64,000 nucleotides of DNA from Pseudomonadales bacterium (lineage in GTDB: Bacteria > Pseudomonadota > Gammaproteobacteria > Pseudomonadales > Azotimanducaceae): the NCBI GenBank assembly GCA_028285415.1, contig JANQPF010000005.1, forward strand, positions 186,001-250,000, in the 5' to 3' direction. Below are positions 32,317 through 39,705 of the stretch, piece after piece; the stretch's first letter is position 1; each line of letters opens with the position of its first letter. The position numbers and the translations under genes were made by a program. The notes beneath the pieces were generated by a model. It did no database searches. It saw nothing but the letters and a program-made list of their open reading frames with translations, and had not been told where the DNA came from.

Positions 32317-32643
32317 TCATCCTTTCAAGAATCTTGGGACATTCCTTTTCAGCAGCGCCACCAACTTAGGATCCATGAATTTGTAGTTATCGGGGATACC
32401 CAATACTCCCACCGATTTCCCTTTGAGGAAGTTGCTGTAATCCCTGGTGAGCTTAATTTTGTGTTTCGTCTCCATAACCAGAATGTGATCAGCCCAAGTG
32501 AGCATGTCGCTTGAAAGAGGGGCGCTAGCTTCTTTGTCTAGGCCAGCACACATCGTCGTGTAGCCAGGCAATTCTGAGAAGACTTCTTCTGCCGTCGGGC
32601 TTCTCCAATTGGCTTTGCTGCAGATAAAGAGGATGTTTGGCAC
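32317..32643 (-). CDS. Low-molecular-weight phosphotyrosine phosphatase-like
   Basis: About 108 residues from the GTG at 32641-32643 just after the attC box: VPNILFICSKANWRSPTAE is the P-loop (C-x5-R-S) of low-molecular-weight protein tyrosine phosphatases/arsenate reductases. The C-terminal catalytic DP motif (DPYG) is not obvious; IPDNYKFMDP may take its place. Short members of this kind are annotated as predicted protein tyrosine phosphatases. Activity uncertain. Confidence 0.7.
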   Translation of the reverse strand: MPNILFICSKANWRSPTAEEVFSELPGYTTMCAGLDKEASAPLSSDMLTWADHILVMETKHKIKLTRDYSNFLKGKSVGVLGIPDNYKFMDPKLVALLKRNVPRFLKG

Positions 32644-32657
32644 AGACGCTTGGGCTT

Positions 32658-32779
32658 GACGCCTAACGCCGCGTTGAGCTGCGTGCGTTAAGACCGGCAC
32701 GAGGTTGCGCCGAGCGTAGGGAGGCAAATGCAAACGGAGTGACGGTTAGCACGTCGGCTCCAATTGCTCGTTAGGCGTC
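32658..32779 (-). repeat. attC site, complete, 122 bp
   Basis: GACGCCTAACGCCGCGTTGAGCTGCGTGCGTTAAGACCGGCACGAGG... GACGGTTAGCACGTCGGCTCCAATTGCTCGTTAGGCGTC. Outer boxes pair over ten bases; extra base in the right L arm. Confidence 0.9.
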
Positions 32780-32790
32780 ATTCTCAGCTC

Positions 32791-33300
32791 TCAAACTTTT
32801 GGATATGAAGAAGGACGCGCATGGCGCAACATTTCATGGACACAACTCCAGCGGGAGCTTTTAATTGGGCGGTCGGAGTCATCTTCGAGATAAACGCCCA
32901 ATTTCATAGCTTCCGAGAGTTCAGCATCCTTTCCAATGTTCGGGTCATCGAGTGCATACAAGAACTGGTGAGCAAGATCGAATTGCGCATGTAGAATCAG
33001 GGTCGAGATATCGCTTGGAGAGATACCGGCGGCTCGCATCTTTTCGACGATTTTGAATTGCGTAGGGTCGCCGTAACGGGGGTTCCTTTCTAATCGGGCG
33101 CGTTTCCGCTCCATTCTTTCGTTTGTAAATGAGCTGTCATTTGGATTTTCGAAGCACCTCCAAATCTCATGAAGAAAAAGGTACTCATAGACGTCATTGG
33201 CTTTGAATGCCTTTCGTTCGCGAACCCAAGCTTCGATATCCGCGGCACCGAACTTTTTTAGGAGATGAAGAAACTCCTTTTTACTTCGAGGGAACTTCAT
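32791..33300 (-). CDS. Hypothetical helical protein
   Basis: 169 residues, highly charged and helical, from an ATG (MKFPRSKKEF). No signal, no membrane segment, no motif recognised. The N-terminus (LLKKFGAADIEAWV) and a His-rich middle (LILHAQFDLAHQFLYALDD) could be a helical bundle. Lies in a complete cassette between two intact attC sites, so it is a mobile unit. Confidence 0.5.
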   Translation of the reverse strand: MKFPRSKKEFLHLLKKFGAADIEAWVRERKAFKANDVYEYLFLHEIWRCFENPNDSSFTNERMERKRARLERNPRYGDPTQFKIVEKMRAAGISPSDISTLILHAQFDLAHQFLYALDDPNIGKDAELSEAMKLGVYLEDDSDRPIKSSRWSCVHEMLRHARPSSYPKV

Positions 33301-33344
33301 CCTCTGCTCCTATTGTATTGTGCATGAGGTTACGATTTATCTAT

Positions 33345-33464
33345 GACGCCTAACACTGCGTTAACTGGCTGCCGTTGACCGGCGCGAGTTTGCCACGAGC
33401 GTAGCGAGTGAACTGCAAACGAAGTGACGGGTAGGCAGTCCAGTTCAACGGTTCGTTAGGCGTC
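33345..33464 (-). repeat. attC site, complete, TTAAC subtype
   Basis: GACGCCTAACACTGCGTTAACTGGCTGCCGTTGACCGGCG on the left; GGCAGTCCAGTTCAACGGTTCGTTAGGCGTC on the right; inner stem CGAGCGTAGCGAG. Defines the third attC subtype here. Confidence 0.9.
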
Positions 33465-33653
33465 TTCCTGTTACCAACAAAGATGGTAAACATACAACTG
33501 TAAATCCCTCGCGTGCCTGCCCCATTGGCACCTATAGCCAAGCTGAAAGTGGAATTTGGCATCTTCGCTTGAAGTGTTATCGAGACGCCGCCTTACCTCT
33601 AAAAGATCAGCCCAGATATCGACGACATCGTCGGCCACTAGCAGTCGTTCAAC
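33465..33653 (-). other. Possible short cassette without a clear gene
   Basis: A 70-codon minus-strand frame begins at an ATG at 33560-33562 (MPNSTFSLAIGANGAG...) but runs into and through the attC at 33345. GAGACGCCGCC near 33580 faintly resembles an attC end. It may be the remnant of a cassette or a gene-less cassette. Confidence 0.3.
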
Positions 33654-34766
33654 TCAGCGGCGAGTCGAGGGTACATGTACCGGAGTTACCGGGACCCAGC
33701 CAGTCCCATCATTTGCCTTAGACCAGGTTTTTTTGCAGGTAATCCCGTCTCTAACGGTGAGGGTGTCATGGTCAAACGTTCCCGAATACACAGAAACGAC
33801 TTCATCGTCCGAGAACATGATCCTTCGCGCGGCGTCGCTAGTTAGATCCTCTTCCAACAACCTATATAGTGCTTCGCCAACGATCCACGTACCGTATTGA
33901 TGGGCGCCCGCAAGCACTATGATTCTCTTCCCCTGGATACTGAGACGAGCGAGTAGACCAATACATTCAACCGTGCCGGATGGTCGGTGATCCGGGTGAG
34001 ATACTTTGTATTTATAAATCTCATCAGACTCTGGAGTTCTAAAGAAATCAACCTTCTCAGAGATCCTCATGTAGTCCCAATCTTCTCGTTCAGCGAACCA
34101 GGCAGGTAATTCCTCAGGGGGCGTACCCCCAGAAGACGCATCAAACACCGGCAACAGTTGGGCCAACACCAAGTTCGTGCGCGGTGAGCATAGGTAGACA
34201 ACAGGGGAACCAGCACTTTGAACACTCTCAGGAGTAGGGACCTCGCCTCCGTCATCGTACACAAGATGTGGATCCAGCCGATTTTCCAGCAAACGAGAAA
34301 GCACGTTTACTATGTAAAAGTCTCCGCCGTTGACGAGAGGCAGGGGTTTTTTTGCGTCGCCTGGTACTACCGGGACCACATAAGGAACAGTGGTGTCCCG
34401 CGCGTTCATGTCTATTCCAAAAAAGGCAGCTATGCGATCACGACGGTTTCTCGCAGCATCAAGGCTTTGAGTGTACGCCTGCGTCCGAAGGGCAATACCA
34501 TCCTGCCTGTATGCAATGAAAAACGAAAAAAGGATCCCCAAAGCAGCTAGAACCGCTGCTGCGACGGCTGACCACTTGGTGGTACCGTCGTACGATCCGT
34601 AGAGAAGCACACCTAAACACGTAACCAACACGAGGATTACCACGCCCGCAAATACAAAACGTTTCCGCACTCGCCTAAAGTCATCAGCTGCGGTCATTGC
34701 TGCTCCCCATTTACTTATACCCAAATGTTCCTCGTAGGGACCCAGATTCTCTTCAGGTTCCTTCAC
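33654..34766 (-). CDS. Two-helix membrane protein with a C-terminal sensor/effector-like domain
   Basis: 370 residues. About 35-57 and 65-83 are two transmembrane helices (VFAGVVILVLVTCLGVLLYG and VAAAVLAALGILFSFFIA); the rest is cytosolic with the pattern GGDFYIVNVLSRLLE, VVYLCSPRTNLVLAQ, IGLLARLSIQGKRIIVLAGAHQYGTWIVGEALYRLLE. I recall this Gly/His-containing pattern (LAGxHxxGT) from uncharacterised bacterial and actinobacterial proteins. A two-helix anchor plus such a domain recalls membrane effectors of phage-defence systems, but nothing here proves it. Intact, lone gene. Confidence 0.55.
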   Translation of the reverse strand: MKEPEENLGPYEEHLGISKWGAAMTAADDFRRVRKRFVFAGVVILVLVTCLGVLLYGSYDGTTKWSAVAAAVLAALGILFSFFIAYRQDGIALRTQAYTQSLDAARNRRDRIAAFFGIDMNARDTTVPYVVPVVPGDAKKPLPLVNGGDFYIVNVLSRLLENRLDPHLVYDDGGEVPTPESVQSAGSPVVYLCSPRTNLVLAQLLPVFDASSGGTPPEELPAWFAEREDWDYMRISEKVDFFRTPESDEIYKYKVSHPDHRPSGTVECIGLLARLSIQGKRIIVLAGAHQYGTWIVGEALYRLLEEDLTSDAARRIMFSDDEVVSVYSGTFDHDTLTVRDGITCKKTWSKANDGTGWVPVTPVHVPSTRR

Positions 34767-34854
34767 ATCCGCAAGGCTAGGAGCGACTTAAAATGGCTGG
34801 TCTGGGTTGTGGGCTCAACCGGTCGAAAGCGGACGGATGGAAGGATCTTTTAAG

Positions 34855-34976
34855 GACGTCTAACACTGCGTTGAGCTGCGTGCGTTAAGACCGGCGCGAA
34901 TTTGCCGCGACCGTAGGGAGCGAAATGCAAACGGAGAGACGGTTAGCACGTCAGCTCCAACTGCTTGTTAGGCGTC
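34855..34976 (-). repeat. attC site, complete, 122 bp
   Basis: GACGTCTAACACTGCGTTGAGCTGCGTGCGTTAAGACCGGCGCG ... GACGGTTAGCACGTCAGCTCCAACTGCTTGTTAGGCGTC. Inner arms GTTGAGCTG and CAGCTCCAAC show the extra base in the right arm that sets the direction. Confidence 0.9.
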
Positions 34977-34998
34977 ATCGTTGGCCTCTTTATTTACT

Positions 34999-35259
34999 CT
35001 ACTCAGAATCGGCATGACGAAATCTGGACAGTAAGTCGGCGATTTTGCATAGGGATAAATACGTGAGAACCAAAGGTACTCCAAGAATCACCAGCCACCC
35101 AAACCAATGCACTTCGTTGGCTGGTGAGGCGCTGTATCCTAAGATTTCTTGTAGCCAAAGTACGGCTGACATAACCCCGGCGAAGCCAATAAGGTATAGA
35201 GGGATACCAATAACTAGAGTTACTAGACGGTTGAAGACTACGGTCAGGAAGCCTGACAT
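34999..35259 (-). CDS. Membrane protein, two to three helices
   Basis: 86 residues, hydrophobic at about 10-35 and 48-66, ending in a charged tail. Its ATG (35257-35259) is directly next to the truncated attC at 35260, so it and the VOC gene may be mobilised together. No family recognised. Confidence 0.5.
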   Translation of the reverse strand: MSGFLTVVFNRLVTLVIGIPLYLIGFAGVMSAVLWLQEILGYSASPANEVHWFGWLVILGVPLVLTYLSLCKIADLLSRFRHADSE

Positions 35260-35286
35260 GTTAGCTCCAACTGCTTGTTAGGCGTC
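35260..35286 (-). repeat. attC right half only
   Basis: TTAGCTCCAACTGCTTGTTAGGCGTC is the right arm and outer box of a full site; the left half is replaced by the start of the membrane-protein gene. The box encodes Asp-Ala-stop of the VOC gene. Confidence 0.8.
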
Positions 35287-35724
35287 ACTAGGGAAATCCA
35301 GAGTGGTTGCTTCGGTCAGAATAAGTGACGGGTCATCTTCCCAGCCTTCGGCGCCGTCGATGTACAGTTCTAGACGGTTTCCATCAGGATCACGAAAGTA
35401 CAGAGAATAAGAGACATTGTGATCTACAGGCATCACGTCTACGCCCTCTTTCTCAAGCTCAAGTTTTGCTTCATGAAGACTGTACAGATCGCCGGCAATC
35501 TTGAAAGCAAAGTGTTCTACTCCGATTCCGTCGAATCTCTTCTCTGCCTCTGAACCGACTTCCAGAACTGCGAAATTGTGGTGGCTGCCGAGCGTGAAGA
35601 AAATCATTCCCCATTCAGCTGACTCCGCGCTAATCGGTATTGCCAGGAGGTCGTGGTAGAAACGGCGTGATACCTCGAGGTCACTGACCTTTAGAACGAT
35701 GTGTCCGAGCGACTCTATCTTCAT
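35278..35724 (-). CDS. VOC metalloprotein (FosA/extradiol-dioxygenase-like)
   Basis: 148 residues with the VOC metal triad: His in LGHIVLKV, His in GVEHFAFKI and Glu in RLELYIDG. A YFRDPDGNRLELY end is typical of glyoxalase I, FosA and catechol dioxygenase-like members. Unlike the VOC protein at 3589, the ligands are intact. Reaction unknown; no thiol or catechol pathway nearby. C-terminal SDA-stop is attC-encoded. Confidence 0.85.
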   Translation of the reverse strand: MKIESLGHIVLKVSDLEVSRRFYHDLLAIPISAESAEWGMIFFTLGSHHNFAVLEVGSEAEKRFDGIGVEHFAFKIAGDLYSLHEAKLELEKEGVDVMPVDHNVSYSLYFRDPDGNRLELYIDGAEGWEDDPSLILTEATTLDFPSDA

Positions 35725-35740
35725 GGAACAATCTCTCTGT

Positions 35741-35862
35741 GACGCCTAACACTGCGTTGAGCTGCGTGCGTTAAGACCGGCGCGAGTTTGCGGCGACCGT
35801 AGGGAGCGAAATGCAAACGTAGTGATGGTTAGCACGTCAGCTCCAACGGGTCGTTAGGCGTC
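35741..35862 (-). repeat. attC site, complete, 122 bp
   Basis: GACGCCTAACACTGCGTTGAGCTGCGTGCGTTAAGACCGGCGCGAGTTTGCGGCGACC ... GATGGTTAGCACGTCAGCTCCAACGGGTCGTTAGGCGTC. The best-preserved member, last complete site before the chromosomal boundary. Confidence 0.9.
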
Positions 35863-36312
35863 ATTTTGGACCCGCCTCAGAATGGCTCTTACATCGCGAG
35901 GATTTGCTCCTCTCGGATCAACCAATCGATTCTCCAGTTTCTTGCGAAGCGTGCCGGGGTCAAAAACGTTAAACATAGATGTCATAGTGAAGCGAACTGA
36001 AGGTTTAGATTGTGTGAGGTAAAGCTCAAGCGCCCAGTCTAGGTCAGATGACTCCAAGAGAGGCGCTATTGAATCAGAAATAGCTCCGGTTGCTCCCCAG
36101 CCCGCCTGACGCTGGCAGTGATAAGTGAGCAGGGACTTAAGACATACCTTTGATTCGGCATCGCCCCATTGGGCTAGGACTCGTGCAGAAAGTACGCGGA
36201 GTCCTTCCCTCTTTGTCGCAATAGCCTGCCTGACTTCATCGCGATGCTCTTCAGTGGCTTTTAGGGTGGCCAGTTCTTTCAATCGCTGCGACCACTCTTC
36301 GTTACTGCGCAT
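35854..36312 (-). CDS. HEAT-like repeat protein
   Basis: 152 residues, helical, with HEAT-repeat-like units (VLSARVLAQWGDAESKVCLKSLL, and APLLESSDLDWALELYLT). Probably a protein-binding adaptor. It is the first cassette at the right-hand end; its ATG at 36310-36312 lies 10 bases from the decayed boundary site. C-terminal NDA-stop comes from attC. Confidence 0.55.
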   Translation of the reverse strand: MRSNEEWSQRLKELATLKATEEHRDEVRQAIATKREGLRVLSARVLAQWGDAESKVCLKSLLTYHCQRQAGWGATGAISDSIAPLLESSDLDWALELYLTQSKPSVRFTMTSMFNVFDPGTLRKKLENRLVDPRGANPRDVRAILRRVQNDA

Positions 36313-36322
36313 GCTTGCCGAT

Positions 36323-36444
36323 GACGCCTAACACCTATTCGACACCAAACTGTCGTGTATTTCTTCGACAAGTTTCCGAGCGATTCCTAGCAATCGAGTC
36401 ACATAACACCTCTCACACTAGATTATGCGACAAGAATAGGCGTC
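36323..36444 (-). repeat. Decayed boundary recombination site (attC or attI relic)
   Basis: GACGCCTAAC at 36323-36332 is a perfect R' box, placed where attI should be, and TAGGCGTC at 36437-36444 pairs with it over eight bases. The second core is ATT instead of AAC and the inner arms do not pair. Past 36444 the sequence is ordinary chromosome. It may be a relic of attI or an old attC. Confidence 0.5.
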
Positions 36445-36488
36445 ATTGTGTCGTGTAACTCCGCATGGCTGTTACACCCTCTCCGCCG

Positions 36489-37649
36489 CTAATCTTTCGG
36501 CTGCCCCAGTATCCGCTCCGCAATAATGTTCTTCTGAATATTCGGCGTTCCTCCACCGATGACCACGTTCGGCCAGTTCAGCGCGGACTTCGACCAGGTG
36601 CCGCCGTCAATGGCTGCTTCGCCGCCGCTGAGCTGCAGGCCAGCCTCGCCGTTGAGCGCAACTGCAAAGTCGTCCATCTCGATCTCGAGGCTTGCGCGAT
36701 GGAGCTTGTTGACCGAGGTTTCGGAGGTCAGGGGCTCGCCTTTGATCTGCTTGGTCAGGTAGCGCAGCCCGTTGTATTTCATGGCGGCAATTTTCATTTC
36801 GAAGCGCGCGATGGTGCGGCGCACGTCCGGGTCCTCGCTGGCGGGTTTGCCCTGCTTGCGCGTAGATCTGACGAGCTCTTTGAGGTTGTCGAGCTTCTCG
36901 AACATCTGCGTCACTTCGCCGATGCTGGAACGCTCGTTGGCCAGCGCAGAGACGGTGACGTTCCAGCCTTCGCCCTCATCGCCGAGGCGGTTGTCGATCG
37001 GTACGCGGACGTCGGTGAAAAAGATCTCGGCGAAGTGCTTGTCGCCGGCCATGTTTTCGATGGGCCGTACTTCCAGGCCCTCGCTGTCCATGGGGACGAG
37101 GAGGCAGGTGATGCCGTCGTGCTTGGATTCGACCTCGAAGTCGGTGCGTACGAGAAGGATGATCCACTGCGACCAGGGTGCGCCTGTGGTCCAGATCTTC
37201 TGACCGTTGACCACGTAGTGGTCACCGTCTTTGACGGCCTTGCACTGGATGGCGGCGAGGTCCGAACCGTGGTTCGGTTCGGAGTAGCCGGTGCACCAAG
37301 TGACCTTACTGTCGAGAATGTCGGGGATGAACTTCTGCTTCTGCGCCTCGGTGCCGTACTGCATGATACCGGGGCCCACCCAGGCGAGTCCCATGAATGA
37401 GGTTCCGAGGGGCGGGGCTTTGGCGAGCGCCATCTCTTCGCGCAGGATCGTCTGTTCGATCAAGCCGCCGTCGCTGCCGCCGAACTCCTTGGGCCAGCTG
37501 AAGCCCACCCAGCCTTTCTCGCGCACTTGCTCGAGCCAGGTTTTCAGAAAGTCTTTGGGCCGCTCCCCTTTTGGCGGCAGGTTATCTTTGAGGAAGCTAC
37601 GGACTTCCTCGCGAAATGCCTGTTCTTCCGGGGTGTAGTCAAAGTCCAT
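36489..37649 (-). CDS. Acyl-CoA dehydrogenase, large subunit type
   Basis: 386 residues from the ATG at 37647-37649 that overlaps the partner's stop by one base (TAATG). FDYTPEEQAFREEVR start, TGYSEPNHGSDLAAI (FAD/substrate motif), TTGAPWSQWIILLVRT, and the C-terminal GGGTPNIQKNIIAERILG. With the smaller gene it forms the pair arrangement of heteromeric acyl-CoA dehydrogenases known from steroid side-chain and branched-acid beta-oxidation. Reaction: FAD-dependent alpha,beta-desaturation of an acyl-CoA. First chromosomal gene after the array. Confidence 0.9.
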   Translation of the reverse strand: MDFDYTPEEQAFREEVRSFLKDNLPPKGERPKDFLKTWLEQVREKGWVGFSWPKEFGGSDGGLIEQTILREEMALAKAPPLGTSFMGLAWVGPGIMQYGTEAQKQKFIPDILDSKVTWCTGYSEPNHGSDLAAIQCKAVKDGDHYVVNGQKIWTTGAPWSQWIILLVRTDFEVESKHDGITCLLVPMDSEGLEVRPIENMAGDKHFAEIFFTDVRVPIDNRLGDEGEGWNVTVSALANERSSIGEVTQMFEKLDNLKELVRSTRKQGKPASEDPDVRRTIARFEMKIAAMKYNGLRYLTKQIKGEPLTSETSVNKLHRASLEIEMDDFAVALNGEAGLQLSGGEAAIDGGTWSKSALNWPNVVIGGGTPNIQKNIIAERILGQPKD

Positions 37650-38752
37650 TACAGGCCTCCCAACGCCGCGACGCGGTCGAGATGATAGTCGGAGTCGCCG
37701 TACATGGGTCGCGCCCATTTCGAGCGTTTGAGATAGAGCTGCGCGTCGTACTCGGCGGTGAATCCGATCGCACCGTGCAGGCCCACGCCGTCAATGCCGA
37801 TCTGGGCAAAGGCGTCTGACGCGTAGCCTTTGGCGAGCGATACCGCACGCGGCATTTCGTCGCGGGCGTCGTCCACGGTCCAGGCGGCGTAGTAGCAGAG
37901 GGATTTGAAGGACTCGACGTCGACGTACATTTCCGCCAGCCGGTGTTTGACGCCCTGGTACTGGCCGATGGGTTTGCCGAACTGAATGCGCTCTTTGGCG
38001 TAGCTGCTCGTGAGCTCGAGAATCGCGTCCGCAGCGCCGACCATCTCGGCCGTGGTTGCCATGGCGCCGCAGTCGGTCAGGTATTCGAGCTGCGCTTCGC
38101 TCATCGGGAACACGTACTCGCTCGGCATGGTGACGCCGTCGAGGCTGATGCTGCCCATGCCCTTGGTGGGATCCATCAGCGGCTGGGCGTTGACGGTGAT
38201 CTGCTCCCTGGCCACGGTTGCCAGGCCGAGCCCGTCCGTGGTGCGCACGGCGAAGATGAAGTGGGTTGCGGCCAGCGCATCGTTGACAAACGGCTTCACG
38301 CCGCTGAGCGTGACGGTTTCGCCATCGATGGCCGCCGTGGCGGTGATAGCTCGGGGGTCGATCCAGTTGGGCTCGTCGTAAAGCGCCAGGGTGCAAACCG
38401 CGTCGCCGGCAACCATCATGGGCAGCCACTGCTCCAGTTTATCTTCCGTCGCGCATTCGAGGAGTGCCGCGCAGGCGAGAGCATGGGATGCCATTGGTAG
38501 CGGGCTCAACCCTTTGCCGAGCTCCTCCAGCACAACCGTCAGATCAATCCACTTGAGACCCAGCCCGCCGTACTGCTCCGGGACGGTCAGTCCCAGCCAG
38601 CCGAGCTCCGCCGCTTGCTTCCAGAGTGCGGCGTCCATCCGCGAATCGCTTTGGCTCAACTCGCGTACTTTGCCCATGGGACACGCTTCCTGCATGAAAC
38701 GTGCAACCTGATCGCGGAGCAGATTCTGCTCTTCGCTGAACCCGAAGTTCAT
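37649..38752 (-). CDS. Acyl-CoA dehydrogenase, small subunit type
   Basis: 367 residues beginning MNFGFSEEQNLLRDQVARFM with the acyl-CoA dehydrogenase fold, but the usual EPxxGSD motif is degenerate (LYDEPNWIDPRA) and the end reads MYGDSDYHLDRVAAL. Such a partner with a large subunit is typical of alpha2beta2 heterotetramers where each chain supplies part of the FAD site. Translational coupling (one-base overlap) supports pairing. Expected role: beta-oxidation of bulky acyl-CoA, steroid or terpenoid derived. Confidence 0.85.
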   Translation of the reverse strand: MNFGFSEEQNLLRDQVARFMQEACPMGKVRELSQSDSRMDAALWKQAAELGWLGLTVPEQYGGLGLKWIDLTVVLEELGKGLSPLPMASHALACAALLECATEDKLEQWLPMMVAGDAVCTLALYDEPNWIDPRAITATAAIDGETVTLSGVKPFVNDALAATHFIFAVRTTDGLGLATVAREQITVNAQPLMDPTKGMGSISLDGVTMPSEYVFPMSEAQLEYLTDCGAMATTAEMVGAADAILELTSSYAKERIQFGKPIGQYQGVKHRLAEMYVDVESFKSLCYYAAWTVDDARDEMPRAVSLAKGYASDAFAQIGIDGVGLHGAIGFTAEYDAQLYLKRSKWARPMYGDSDYHLDRVAALGGL

Positions 38753-38792
38753 GACTCCCCCTTAGTGGTCTTCAGCTTGTCAGCCTGAAAGT

Positions 38793-38822
38793 GGCACTCG
38801 CCGGGCGCAGCCGACGGGTGCC
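38793..38822. terminator. Inverted repeat between acyl-CoA dehydrogenase and SDR genes
   Basis: GGCACTCG and CGGGTGCC can pair (one wobble) around a GC-rich loop, without a T-run. It could end or attenuate the leftward transcript. Confidence 0.25.
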
Positions 38823-38832
38823 GTGCACGTTG

Positions 38833-39705
38833 TCAGCCACGCATCGGGTTGATGGGCGGCCAGTTCTCTTTGCTGTTCTGGATGTGCTCGCCGATCTCTT
38901 CGACGCCCCAGATGCCTTCGGACAGATCGCGCTTGGCAATCGGCGTCACCTGCCAGGAGAGCAGGTTCACGCTGTTACCGCCGACCAGGAACTGACGGCC
39001 GGTGATGTCCTTCGCTTCGTCGGAGCAGAGGTAGACGATCGGTGGCGAGACCGCTTCCGGCGGGAAGTTGTCCTGGATGTCTTCCGGCAGGATGTCGGTG
39101 GTCATGCGTGAGGTGGCCGTCGGCACCAGCACGTTGACCGTGACGTTGTACTTCATGCCTTCGAGCCACAGGCAGCGCATGAAGCCGGCAATGCCTGCTT
39201 TGGCGGCACCGTAGTTCGACTGGCCGAAGTTGCCGAAGAGACCGGAGGTGGAGCTCGTCATGATGATGCGGCCGCCGGTACCCTGTTCCAGCATCTTGTC
39301 GTAGGCGACCTTCGTGGTGAGGTAGGTGCCTTTGAGGTGCACGTCGATGACGACATCCCACATCTGATCGTCCATGTTTTTGAACGACTTGTCGCGGAGG
39401 ATGCCGGCGTTGGCGATGAGAATGTCGATTTTGCCGAAGTTGTCGATGCAGGCTTGTACCATGGCTTCCGCGTCTTCGCGGCTGGTCACCGAGCCGTAGT
39501 TGGCCACGGCCTGGCCGCCGGCTGCCTTGATCTCTTCCACGACGCTGTCCGCCATAGAGGTGCCGGCACCGGTACCGTCGCGGGCGCCGCCCAGGTCGTT
39601 GACGATGACGCTGGCGCCTTCCTGTGCAAGCAGCAACGCGTGTGAGCGTCCCAGTCCGCCGCCTGCGCCGGTTACCAGTGCTACTTTGCCGTCGAGCATA
39701 CCCAT
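38833..39705 (-). CDS. Short-chain dehydrogenase (3-hydroxyacyl-CoA dehydrogenase-like)
   Basis: 290 residues, classical SDR with TGAGGGLGRSHAL (NAD site), NAGILRDKSF, SSTSGLFGNFGQSNYGAAKAG (Ser, Tyr, Lys catalytic). NDLGGARDGTG and the NAGILRDKSF stretch are typical of the (R)-3-hydroxyacyl-CoA dehydrogenase domain of MFE-2 and its bacterial relatives in steroid degradation. Same direction as the acyl-CoA dehydrogenase pair, probably one lipid-degradation cluster. ATG start. Confidence 0.85.
   Translation of the reverse strand: MGMLDGKVALVTGAGGGLGRSHALLLAQEGASVIVNDLGGARDGTGAGTSMADSVVEEIKAAGGQAVANYGSVTSREDAEAMVQACIDNFGKIDILIANAGILRDKSFKNMDDQMWDVVIDVHLKGTYLTTKVAYDKMLEQGTGGRIIMTSSTSGLFGNFGQSNYGAAKAGIAGFMRCLWLEGMKYNVTVNVLVPTATSRMTTDILPEDIQDNFPPEAVSPPIVYLCSDEAKDITGRQFLVGGNSVNLLSWQVTPIAKRDLSEGIWGVEEIGEHIQNSKENWPPINPMRG

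Noticed and set aside
22938-35862. Possible CRISPR array, because similar repeats recur
   Set aside because: Repeats are 120-140 bp with inverted ends, are spaced by whole genes of varying length, and their layout is that of attC sites; no cas genes.
36465-37400. Long plus-strand open frame of 311 codons over the acyl-CoA dehydrogenase gene
   Set aside because: It is the complement of a well-conserved enzyme in GC-rich DNA and has no family motif or ribosome site.
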